A DNA stretch of 64,000 bases from Granulosicoccus sp947495035. Its GTDB lineage: Bacteria; Pseudomonadota; Gammaproteobacteria; Granulosicoccales; Granulosicoccaceae. Positions 35,684-43,920 of this stretch are shown piece by piece. Below the pieces are notes generated by a model. That model saw nothing but the letters and a program-made list of their open reading frames with translations. It searched no databases and was not told where the DNA came from. The stretch lies in NCBI RefSeq assembly GCF_050589605.1, contig NZ_JBNGOO010000001.1; one strand, written 5' to 3'. Each line of letters begins with the position of its first letter. The stretch's first letter is position 1. Made by a program: the position numbers and the translations under genes.

Positions 35684-36643
35684 ATGTTCATCGATTCGCG
35701 CATGAAGCCGGTTGTGCAAGACCGACGCCGGTGTCGACTGTCATCGCTGACGGTGCTGTTGCCATGCCTCATGGTGCCCTTGATGTCGCCGCCGGCAGGC
35801 CATGCCGTTGACAGGGACGCTGTCGAACGTGTCAAGCCCGTCAAGCCCGATGAGACCATTGAGACCGTTGAATCCGCTGAATCCGCTGAACCCGTCGAAC
35901 CCGTCGAGCCAGTTGAATTGCCGTTGGCACATGTCGAGCTGTCCGGTCCGCCATCAGAGGACTGCGTGATCCTGCTGCATGGCCTGGCGCGTACCGCCTC
36001 GTCCATGGAGTCGATGGCCGACGCATTGAACGGGGCGGGCTATCGAGTGGCCAATGTCGATTATCCGTCTCGGCATCACCGCATTCAGCTGCTGTCCGAC
36101 CTGGCGATTCCTGCCGGTGTCGAGGCCTGTGGGCAAGCCGGAGCTTCGCGGCTGCAAATGGTGACCCATTCGCTGGGCGGCATTCTGGTGCGTGATTACC
36201 TGAGTCGTCATCGGCTGAAATCACTGCAGCGTGTGGTCATGCTGGCGCCGCCGAATCATGGCAGTGCCGTGGTGGACAATCTGCAGGGAGTGCCCGGGTT
36301 TCACTGGTTGAACGGCCCGGCCATTCAGCAACTGGGAACCGATGCCCATAGCCTGCCGTTGCAACTGGGACCGGCGACGGTCGATACGGCCGTCATCGCC
36401 GGAAGCCGATCGGTGAATCTGTATCTGTCAACATTCCTGGAAAATCCGGACGATGGCAAGGTGTCCGTGGCCAGTGCCCGGCTCGACGGCATGTGCGCCA
36501 TGCTGGTTCTGACGGTATCTCACCCGTTCATCATGAGTGATGCAGAGACCATCGAGCAGGTGCTGAGCTATCTGGCTGACGGTCGCTTCACGGCAAGCCA
36601 TGCCGAGTATCCGGACTGTCGTTTTCGTCGGCCGAATGGATGA
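35684..36643 (+). CDS. Exported alpha/beta hydrolase (lipase-like) with a tripeptide-repeat linker
   Basis: The protein has a signal peptide (LSSLTVLLPCLMVPLMSPPAGHA), then a charged linker of Val-Lys-Pro, Glu-Ser-Ala and Glu-Pro-Val tripeptides coded by a 9-bp array, then an alpha/beta hydrolase domain. The oxyanion region is LLHGLARTASSM, the nucleophile elbow is THSLGG (Ser), the acid is probably Asp in PDDGKVSV and the histidine is in VSHPFIM. It is likely a periplasmic or secreted esterase or lipase. The start is uncertain: GTG 35657, ATG 35684 and ATG 35702 are all in frame, and AGGAG lies close before 35684. Confidence 0.8.
   Translation: MFIDSRMKPVVQDRRRCRLSSLTVLLPCLMVPLMSPPAGHAVDRDAVERVKPVKPDETIETVESAESAEPVEPVEPVELPLAHVELSGPPSEDCVILLHGLARTASSMESMADALNGAGYRVANVDYPSRHHRIQLLSDLAIPAGVEACGQAGASRLQMVTHSLGGILVRDYLSRHRLKSLQRVVMLAPPNHGSAVVDNLQGVPGFHWLNGPAIQQLGTDAHSLPLQLGPATVDTAVIAGSRSVNLYLSTFLENPDDGKVSVASARLDGMCAMLVLTVSHPFIMSDAETIEQVLSYLADGRFTASHAEYPDCRFRRPNG
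35822..35920. repeat. Degenerate 9-bp tandem repeat inside the hydrolase gene
   Basis: Eleven in-register 9-bp units are seen: gtcgaacgt, gtcaagccc twice, gatgagacc, attgagacc, gttgaatcc, gctgaatcc, gctgaaccc, gtcgaaccc, gtcgagcca, gttgaattg. Neighbouring units share half of their sequence, which suggests successive duplication and drift. It encodes a Glu/Pro/Val-rich linker just after the signal peptide, the same position as the peroxidase array. Confidence 0.9.
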
Positions 36644-36734
36644 CTCTTGCTATGACGCTCATGAACCACTCAACCGATTGTGCCGGGAACGGCGATCGAC
36701 GAACCGATGAGGCCTGTGCCCATCCTGATCCGGA

Positions 36735-38096
36735 ATGCAAGAGATGAACATGCGAGACGATGAAGACGACCTGTTTGCCGACGGTATCCAACCCTGGGCC
36801 AGGCAGGTGCGTAGTGGCAGCTTGAGTTTCCGCAAGACCGTCGAGATCTGCCTGCAGCGTGTCAATGACAACGCGATGTTGAATGCCTTCGAGTGTCTGG
36901 ATGCCGAGCGCGCGCTGGCGACAGCTGCCGCGCTGGATGCCCTGTTGGCCAGTGGCACGGACCTGGGACCCTTGATGGGCTTGCCGATGGGCGTCAAGGA
37001 CATCATGGCCGTGGAGGGGCTGCCAACCACGAATGGCTCGAATGCCGACACCGCCGAGCTGACCGGTGCCGAAGGCAGCCTGATCCGGCGTCTGCGGCGA
37101 GCGGGCATGATTCCCCTCGGGAAGACCCGCACGGTGGAATTCGCACTCGGTGCCACCGGCCTGAACAGCTCCAGAGGCACGCCCTGGAACCCGGTTGATC
37201 GACAGGTTCACCGGATCCCGGGGGGCTCCTCCAGTGGTTCAGCCGTGGCCACAGCCTGCGGCATGGTGGGATTGGGGCTGGGGTCGGATACGGGCGGTTC
37301 AATACGCATTCCGGCCTGTCTCACCGGCATTGTCGGTTACAAGAGCTCTGTCGGTATCTGGCCACTGGACGGGATCTTTCCGCTGTCGTCGTCACTGGAT
37401 TCCGCCGGTCCTCTGTGTCGAACCGTCGCGGATGCCGTTCTTCTGCATACGTTGCTGAGCGGGGAGGCGGTCAGTGCAAGAGCGGGTGTCAGTGGCTTGC
37501 GACTGGGGATCGTCGAGGAGTTGTTTCAGGACGATCTGGACCCGCAGGTGGCCGAGGACTTCGAACGCGTCTGTCAGCTACTGGAGCGTCATGGTGCCAG
37601 GCGGGTAAAGCTGTCGTTTCCGGAGGTGCATGAGCGGGTACCCCTGTTCAGTGCCATCGTGCCTGCCGAACTGATCAACACGCTGACCCCCGAGCGCTTC
37701 CAGGCCATCCGCCAGGGCGTGGATGCCGTCACGGTCAGTCGGGCAGAAGCCGGCCTGGCGACGCGGGCCCATGAATATGTCGGCGCTCAGCAACGGCGTC
37801 GTCAGTTGGTCGACAAGGCCCGTGCAACCTTCGATCAGGTGGACCTGTGGCTGTCTCCCACCTGTCCGTTCCTGCCGATGCCCGTGGCCGACCTGCAGCA
37901 GACGGCAGGCCATGAAAGGGCCATGCTGGCATCGCGCAATACCCAGCCCGGCAATCTGCTGGACATGTGTGGTCTGAGCCTGCCGATGCATGGGGACACC
38001 TTGCCGACCGGTCTGCAGCTGACCATGCCGCTGAATCAGGATGCGCGCCTGCTGTCGGTGGGCTTGGCCGTCGAACGCGTGTTGCGTGACGGCTGA
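36735..38096 (+). CDS. Amidase-signature family hydrolase
   Basis: This 453-aa protein has the amidase-signature catalytic set: Lys88 in GVKDI, the cis-Ser near 165 in PGGSSSGSA and the nucleophile Ser189 in GSDTGGSIRIPA. The family hydrolyses amides to acid and ammonia, and its substrate is not predictable from sequence. Alternative ATGs follow at 36744 and 36750. It converges on the dimethylformamidase-like gene, and the peptide/amide ABC importer lies just beyond. The neighbourhood suggests a role in amide breakdown. Confidence 0.88.
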   Translation: MQEMNMRDDEDDLFADGIQPWARQVRSGSLSFRKTVEICLQRVNDNAMLNAFECLDAERALATAAALDALLASGTDLGPLMGLPMGVKDIMAVEGLPTTNGSNADTAELTGAEGSLIRRLRRAGMIPLGKTRTVEFALGATGLNSSRGTPWNPVDRQVHRIPGGSSSGSAVATACGMVGLGLGSDTGGSIRIPACLTGIVGYKSSVGIWPLDGIFPLSSSLDSAGPLCRTVADAVLLHTLLSGEAVSARAGVSGLRLGIVEELFQDDLDPQVAEDFERVCQLLERHGARRVKLSFPEVHERVPLFSAIVPAELINTLTPERFQAIRQGVDAVTVSRAEAGLATRAHEYVGAQQRRRQLVDKARATFDQVDLWLSPTCPFLPMPVADLQQTAGHERAMLASRNTQPGNLLDMCGLSLPMHGDTLPTGLQLTMPLNQDARLLSVGLAVERVLRDG

Positions 38097-38101
38097 GCAG
38101 C

Positions 38102-40309
38102 CTACTCGTTGTGCAGTACGTGCTCCACCACGTTCAACAACAGTCGGGATACCGGATTGTCGAAATCATTGCAGGGCAGGCTGCCGCAGAAGGTGATCGA
38201 GCCGACCGCAAATACGCTGCCGCCGCCGGCGACCTCGAACCAGATGATGTTCGCGTGCAGCAGCTCTTCGGTCGGCGCACCGGGCAGTGTCGTGAGGTGT
38301 GTGAGCATTTCCTCGGGAACCAGAATGAAGTCATCGCCGTGTCCTTCCGAGGTTGCCAGGATCGTGGCATTGGTAGGCGTGCCGAGGCGGTAATCGGCGC
38401 GATCCAGTTCGAAGCCGGCAGCACCTCCACCGGAGAGTCCGAAGTCACCGATGATATTGCTGTCGATGCCGCGGAAGATCCAGTCGAACGCGGGGTCATG
38501 GTTGCAGCGACGATAATGGGAGCCGTTGAACTCACCCTGTGCGGAAAAGCCGAGTCCGCATAATCGTTGTGGCGGTCGACCGTTGCGACGCCAGAGACCG
38601 CCGTATTGTCCGTCGAATGCATGATAGTACTCTCCGGGCTCCGAAGCCCAGGCTCTGATGCCGGCCTCCGCGCGTCGAATCTCCAGGACATCGGCCTGCT
38701 CGGGGTGTACCGCGATGCGCCAGTAGAAGCCGTTGCCCCCCAGATAGCTCAGATGACCACCTCCGTCGCGGTACTGTTGCAGGGCATCGAGCGATTCCAT
38801 GGTGTGGTACTCGGGGTGACTGGAGGTCAGCAGCACATCATAGGCGGCAATGCAGGCAACTCCCTGTTCATGCAGTTCGCGATCGGTGATGACGTCGAAG
38901 CCGAGGTTCATGGCATCCAGCCATGCCCAGAGGTGGCTGTCGGCCTGGAAGTGTCGCAGTCCGGAGCAGCTCGATTCACCGAAGGTACTGTAGCCGGGCC
39001 GCAGATTGAATAGTGGGCGCCTGTGAGAGGCATGACAGATGCCGCTGCCGTCGCGGTGATGGTTGTAGGTGGAAAGACCATAGCCGGGGTATTCGGCCGG
39101 ATTGCAGGGATAGGCATTCCAGTCCTCGATGCGCTGCTGCCAGCCCGGATGCCAATCGGGTCGGGCATGATTGCCATAGATGGCATAGGTGAAGGTGGGA
39201 ACCAGCATGCAGATGCGGTTGCCCGGTTTTCCGGCGGGGGCGCACACGAAGAACGGCATGGCATCGTCATGGTCGCCATCGCTGATACGCATGACATAGA
39301 TCCCCGAGGGCATGTCGTCGGGAACGGTGAACGAGAAGGTGCTTGACCAGTTGAACGCCACCAGGTCATCGTCATGAAAGTGGATGGCTGCGTACTGTTC
39401 CGCTGCATGACGCCAGCACATCTCGTCGCCTTGCCACTGACTGCCTGTCATGGCGCGTGTCGGCAGGTTGTGCAGAGTCAATGGCAGCTCACGTGACTCG
39501 CAATCGGCCACGGTGCGGCTGTGCATGTCGCGGGAGAAGTCCCATGAAACCGACCAGGTCCTATCCTGCAAGGGGTTTGTTGCTCGAATGCACGGTGCTT
39601 CCAACTTGCCGTTGTAATACTGCTGCAAGCGACCGTCGATCTGTCTTGCCGCCACCACGACTCGATGAGCATCGGCCAGCAGGAGGTCCAGTTGGGCGGC
39701 GTCGATGACCGTGGCAGAGCGTTTGCAATCTGCTGATCCTCCCTGATGATCTGCGGGGACAGACTTGTCAATCGAGAATTGCTGCAGGATGGCCTCCAGT
39801 TGCACGCCCTTGCGTTGCAGTATCAGTTCCACCCGGAACCATCGGCGCTCACTCAAGGGTTCGGCGAGGCACAGGACGCGCTCTCCCAGTTGCACGAACA
39901 ATATGTTGTCATCATTGATGCACAGTGCCAGCGCGCCCCAGGACAGGATGCACTGTGATGAACCATCGAGCAGGGTCGGCCAGATGATCGCGCTCAGCTC
40001 GATGATGGTGGCATCGGACGGCAGTTCGACATTGGGGGAGGTGCCACAGGAGCCAGCCTGGAAGGCCTGCTCGACCACCGCATGTTCGCTGTCCTCATAC
40101 CAGTCTCCGGCGCTACGTTCGATGATCCCGGGACCCGCCGGGTTCGGGTCGGCACAGATGCAGTGCATCAGCCAGCTGCGGACCTGTCGCGGCGTCGTTC
40201 GGTCGGCACCGTCTGCCGACAGTTTGAATTCGATCGTTTCGCCGGCACTGGCCGAGAGGCGATCCGAGTAGCCGATCAGTGGGGCACGACGCTGTCTGGA
40301 TGAATCCAT
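38102..40309 (-). CDS. N,N-dimethylformamidase large (beta) subunit homolog
   Basis: This 735-aa protein resembles DmfA2, the large subunit of Paracoccus dimethylformamidase, which splits DMF into dimethylamine and formate at an unusual iron centre with two Tyr and one carboxylate ligand. Candidate ligands are Tyr378 (FTYAIYGN), Tyr415 (STYNHH) and Glu500 (SSHPEYH); their spacing is close to that in DmfA2. The N-terminal GYSDRLSASAGETIEF and the Gly-rich SYLGGNGFYW are also family-like. The small subunit gene is not seen nearby. The physiological substrate may be another amide. It is divergent from the ABC importer. Confidence 0.85.
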   Translation of the reverse strand: MDSSRQRRAPLIGYSDRLSASAGETIEFKLSADGADRTTPRQVRSWLMHCICADPNPAGPGIIERSAGDWYEDSEHAVVEQAFQAGSCGTSPNVELPSDATIIELSAIIWPTLLDGSSQCILSWGALALCINDDNILFVQLGERVLCLAEPLSERRWFRVELILQRKGVQLEAILQQFSIDKSVPADHQGGSADCKRSATVIDAAQLDLLLADAHRVVVAARQIDGRLQQYYNGKLEAPCIRATNPLQDRTWSVSWDFSRDMHSRTVADCESRELPLTLHNLPTRAMTGSQWQGDEMCWRHAAEQYAAIHFHDDDLVAFNWSSTFSFTVPDDMPSGIYVMRISDGDHDDAMPFFVCAPAGKPGNRICMLVPTFTYAIYGNHARPDWHPGWQQRIEDWNAYPCNPAEYPGYGLSTYNHHRDGSGICHASHRRPLFNLRPGYSTFGESSCSGLRHFQADSHLWAWLDAMNLGFDVITDRELHEQGVACIAAYDVLLTSSHPEYHTMESLDALQQYRDGGGHLSYLGGNGFYWRIAVHPEQADVLEIRRAEAGIRAWASEPGEYYHAFDGQYGGLWRRNGRPPQRLCGLGFSAQGEFNGSHYRRCNHDPAFDWIFRGIDSNIIGDFGLSGGGAAGFELDRADYRLGTPTNATILATSEGHGDDFILVPEEMLTHLTTLPGAPTEELLHANIIWFEVAGGGSVFAVGSITFCGSLPCNDFDNPVSRLLLNVVEHVLHNE

Positions 40310-40459
40310 GTCTTTTCGGGGATGTCTGGCCTTGCAGGCAGTGGCTGAAAATTAGTTTTGACTACGCAAGGTAAGCAAGGTTATGTTTGTGAGCTTGTAA
40401 TCAGCCAGCGGTCATGTAACCGTCGACTGTCCGTTAACGCTTCAAACCAGGAGTCATCC

Positions 40460-42085
40460 ATGGCGCGTTGTTCGTCGAAGTCTCTCATGTCAGAGTCACT
40501 TGTCAAGAAACTGTGTACCGCAGCTCTGGCCTTGGCAGCTGTTGCGGTATCCTCACAGGCGATCAGTCAGAACGCTGGCGGCACCATGGTGATGATCGCC
40601 CAGCCCGAGCCTCCTTCGCTGGCGCCGTATCTGTCCACTTCCGGCCCCATCGGTCTGGTTGCGCCCAAGATCTACAATGGCCTGCTCGATTACGACCTCG
40701 ATCTGAATCCGGTGCCGGAGCTTGCAGCATCCTGGGAAGTCAGTGATGACGGACTGACCGTGACCTTCAAACTGCAGGAAGGGGTTACCTGGCACGACGG
40801 TGAACCCTTCAGTTCAGCCGATGTGCAGTTCAGCATCATGGAAGTACTGAAGAAGTTTCATCCACGTGGACCCAACTCGTTTCGTGAAGTCAGCTCCATC
40901 GATACGCCGGATGCGGTCACAGCCATCTTCAATCTGGAACGGCCCGCGCCCTACATGATGCGTGCGCTGTCTGCCTATGAATCCCCCATCGTTCCGAAAC
41001 ACTTGCTGGAAGGCAAGGACATCCGCGAAGCGGAACTGTCCGGCAACCCGGTTGGTACCGGACCGTTCAAGTTCGTCGAATGGAAGAAGGGTCAGTACAT
41101 TCGTCTGGACAAGAACGAGAACTACTGGAAGGACGGGCTGCCACTGCTGGATCGCATCGTGGCACGTATCATTCCGGATGCGTCCACGCGAACGGCGGCG
41201 ATGGAAAGCGGAGAGGTGCATTACGGGGCCTTTGGCGCCATCCCGAACATCGACGTCATACGTCTGCGTGACCAGGACGATATCGGGGTCACCACCGATG
41301 GCTATGCCATGATCAACCCGATGGCTCTGATCGAGTTCGATACCACCCGAGCGCCGTTCGAGAGCAAGGCATTGCGTCAGGCCATTTCCCTGAGCGTCGA
41401 CAGGCAGTTCCTGATCGACAACATCTGGTTCGGATATGGCAAGCCTGCCACCAGTGCCATGACTTCCAACTACAAACCCCTCGGCCTGTACACACCTTCG
41501 GCCAATTACCCGGCATCACCGGACGTGGCTGCCGCCAATGCCTTGCTGGATGAGGCAGGACTCAAGCCGGATGGCGATGGCGTCAGAGCAACGGCCACCA
41601 TCGATCTGATCCCCTATGGCGAGGACTGGCGGCGTCTGGGCGAGTACATGAAGCAGGCCATGGCCGATATCGGTGTGAAGCTGGAACTGCGCTACGAGGA
41701 TGTACCCACCTGGCTCAAGCGCGTGTATGCCGACTATGACTTCGAGTTGAACGTCAATTATTTCTACCAGCTTCCCGATCCGGTCATCGGTGTACAGCGT
41801 CACTACGGAACCGACCAGATTCGGCAGGGCACTCCGTTCGTCAACTCGGCGCGCTACTCCAACCCCGAGGTGGATGAACTGCTGGCCACTGGCGCGGTGG
41901 AAGTCGATCCTGTCAGACGGGGTGAGATCTATGCCGAACTGCAGGCCATCCTGGCGGAAGACATGCCGGTGGTGAACCTGTTCGAAATGGAATTCCTGAC
42001 GGTCTACAACGAAAAGCTGAAAGATCATACCGTCTCCGCCATGGGAGCGTATGGTTCCTTCGACCGTGCCTGGATCGACGACTAG
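40460..42085 (+). CDS. ABC transporter substrate-binding protein, family 5 (peptide/amide type)
   Basis: This 541-aa receptor has a signal peptide (LCTAALALAAVAVSSQAISQ) and the family 5 pattern: LAASWEVSDDGLTVTFKLQEGVTWHDGEPF and NPVGTGPFKFVEWKKGQYI (each cited in part), then a C-terminal ligand-binding lobe. ATG 40460 has AGGAG 7 bp upstream; the frame runs upstream to 40358 without a signal. It heads a four-gene operon. Family 5 receptors bind peptides, nickel, sugars or other small molecules; the neighbours favour an amide-related ligand. Confidence 0.92.
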   Translation: MARCSSKSLMSESLVKKLCTAALALAAVAVSSQAISQNAGGTMVMIAQPEPPSLAPYLSTSGPIGLVAPKIYNGLLDYDLDLNPVPELAASWEVSDDGLTVTFKLQEGVTWHDGEPFSSADVQFSIMEVLKKFHPRGPNSFREVSSIDTPDAVTAIFNLERPAPYMMRALSAYESPIVPKHLLEGKDIREAELSGNPVGTGPFKFVEWKKGQYIRLDKNENYWKDGLPLLDRIVARIIPDASTRTAAMESGEVHYGAFGAIPNIDVIRLRDQDDIGVTTDGYAMINPMALIEFDTTRAPFESKALRQAISLSVDRQFLIDNIWFGYGKPATSAMTSNYKPLGLYTPSANYPASPDVAAANALLDEAGLKPDGDGVRATATIDLIPYGEDWRRLGEYMKQAMADIGVKLELRYEDVPTWLKRVYADYDFELNVNYFYQLPDPVIGVQRHYGTDQIRQGTPFVNSARYSNPEVDELLATGAVEVDPVRRGEIYAELQAILAEDMPVVNLFEMEFLTVYNEKLKDHTVSAMGAYGSFDRAWIDD

Positions 42086-42100
42086 ACGCGGACCGGCAAC

Positions 42101-43087
42101 ATGAGTCAAGCGGCGCAAAGATCGCGTTATGTCCTGAAGCGCCTTCTGCAGGCTGTACCGGTAGTGGTGGCCATCGTGGTGGTCAACTTCTTCCTGTTGC
42201 AGCTGGCAGAAGGTGATGCCGTGGATGTGCTGGCTGGCGAGGCAGGTTCTGCCACGCCGGAATACATGGCGCAACTGCGGGAGAAGTTCGGACTGGACAA
42301 ACCTCTGCTGGTGCAGTTGGGCGTGTACATGAAGAACATGCTCACCTTCGATCTGGGCTATTCCTTTCGGCACGACATGCCGGTGGCCCAACTGGTTCTG
42401 GACAGACTCATGCCCACGCTGCTGCTGATGGTCTGCACCATTCTGCTGGCCGTGGGCTTCGGTATCGTACTGGGCCTGATCGCCGCCTCCAATCTGAACA
42501 ACTGGCGAGACAACGTCATCAGCATCTTTGCGCTGGTGTCCTACGCCACGCCGCTGTTCTGGGTCGGTCTGATGATGATCGTGGTGTTCTCCCTGAAGCT
42601 GCGCTGGTTTCCGACCAGTGGCATGGAAAATGTGGCCATGTTCTACGAGGGGTGGGATCGCGTGAAGGATATTGCCCATCATCTGGTCATGCCAACTCTG
42701 ACACTGTCGCTGTTCTATCTGGCGCTGTATACCCGCCTCATGCGGGCCTCCATGCTGGAACAGGCCAGCATGGATTACGTCACCACGGCGCGCGCCAAGG
42801 GCCTGACCGAACGACGCATCGTGTTCGTGCATATCCTGCGCAATGCCTTGCTGCCGGTGGTGACCATGGCCGGTGTGCAGGTGGGCTCGCTGATCGGTGG
42901 ATCGGTCATCGTGGAGTCGGTCTTCGCCTGGCCGGGTCTGGGCATGCTGGCGTTCGAGGCTCTGTTCTCTCGCGATCTCAACCTGTTGCTGGGCATCTTT
43001 CTGCTCTCTGCCTTGCTGGTGGTGGCCATCAATCTGGTGGTGGATCTTCTGTATTCGTTTCTTGACCCTCGCATCGAGGTAGGTTGA
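42101..43087 (+). CDS. ABC transporter permease, DppB type
   Basis: This 328-aa permease has an N-terminal helix (LLQAVPVVVAIVVVNFFLLQL), the periplasmic EYMAQLREKFGLDKPLLVQ typical of DppB/OppB, and the binding-protein-dependent loop with ARAKGLTERRIVFVHILRNA. About six helices are visible. It follows the receptor gene by 15 bp, and its stop lies 2 bp before the DppC-like ATG. Confidence 0.93.
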   Translation: MSQAAQRSRYVLKRLLQAVPVVVAIVVVNFFLLQLAEGDAVDVLAGEAGSATPEYMAQLREKFGLDKPLLVQLGVYMKNMLTFDLGYSFRHDMPVAQLVLDRLMPTLLLMVCTILLAVGFGIVLGLIAASNLNNWRDNVISIFALVSYATPLFWVGLMMIVVFSLKLRWFPTSGMENVAMFYEGWDRVKDIAHHLVMPTLTLSLFYLALYTRLMRASMLEQASMDYVTTARAKGLTERRIVFVHILRNALLPVVTMAGVQVGSLIGGSVIVESVFAWPGLGMLAFEALFSRDLNLLLGIFLLSALLVVAINLVVDLLYSFLDPRIEVG

Positions 43088-43089
43088 AC

Positions 43090-43920
43090 ATGGCTTTCTG
43101 GCGGCGTTTCTGCCGAAACCGATCAGCGGTCATCGGTCTGATCATTCTGAGTCTGGTGATCCTCATTGCGATCAGCGCTGGCTGGTTATACCCCGAAGAC
43201 CCGTTCAAGCTGGTGGGGCGAGCGATGTCGCCGCCGGGTGAGAACGGTTTTCTGTTCGGCAGCGACACGCTGGGCAGGGATGTGGCCGCGGGCATGGCGC
43301 ACGGTGCGCGGGTGTCCTTGCTGATCGGGTTGCTGGCGACCTCGGTAGCGGTCACCTTGGGAGTTCTGCTGGGCGCCCTGGCGGGCTATTTCGGTGGCTG
43401 GATCGACGATGTCCTGATGCGCCTGACCGAAATGTTCCAGACGATTCCTTCGTTCATCTTTGCCATCCTGATCGTGGCGATCATGAAACCGTCCATCAAC
43501 AGTGTCATCCTGGCCATCGCCGTGGTCAGTTGGCCGGCCGTGGCGCGCCTGGTCCGGGGTGAATTCATGTCCATGCGAAACCGAGAGTTCGTACAGGCCT
43601 GTCACATCATCGGCATGAGTGACTGGCGCATCATGGTGCGGGAAATACTGCCGAACTGTCTGTCGCCGATCATCGTCACCGGCTCTCTGATGGTGGCCAC
43701 CGCCATACTCATCGAAAGCGGACTGGCCTTTCTGGGTCTGGGAGATCCGAACATCATCAGCTGGGGCTTCCAGATCGGTGCCGGTCGTACCGTGTTGCGC
43801 AGCGCCTGGTGGGTCTGCACCTTTCCCGGCATCGCCATCATGCTGACCGTCCTGGCCATCAATCTGGTCGGAGAGGGGCTCAACGATGCTCTCAACCCGC
43901 GACTGCGCGAAAGGACATGA
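43090..43920 (+). CDS. ABC transporter permease, DppC type
   Basis: This 276-aa permease begins FWRRFCRNRSAVIGLIILSL, the N-terminal helix typical of DppC/OppC, and contains FLFGSDTLGRDVAAGMAHGA and the EAA-loop-like ACHIIGMSDWRIMVREILPN. The ATG at 43090 was chosen over an in-frame TTG at 43084 that overlaps the upstream stop. Its own stop overlaps the ATPase start (ATGA). Confidence 0.93.
   Translation: MAFWRRFCRNRSAVIGLIILSLVILIAISAGWLYPEDPFKLVGRAMSPPGENGFLFGSDTLGRDVAAGMAHGARVSLLIGLLATSVAVTLGVLLGALAGYFGGWIDDVLMRLTEMFQTIPSFIFAILIVAIMKPSINSVILAIAVVSWPAVARLVRGEFMSMRNREFVQACHIIGMSDWRIMVREILPNCLSPIIVTGSLMVATAILIESGLAFLGLGDPNIISWGFQIGAGRTVLRSAWWVCTFPGIAIMLTVLAINLVGEGLNDALNPRLRERT

Noticed and set aside
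41516..42832. 438-codon minus-strand frame opposite the ABC receptor and permease
   Set aside because: Antisense to two certain genes, low-complexity His/Gln composition.
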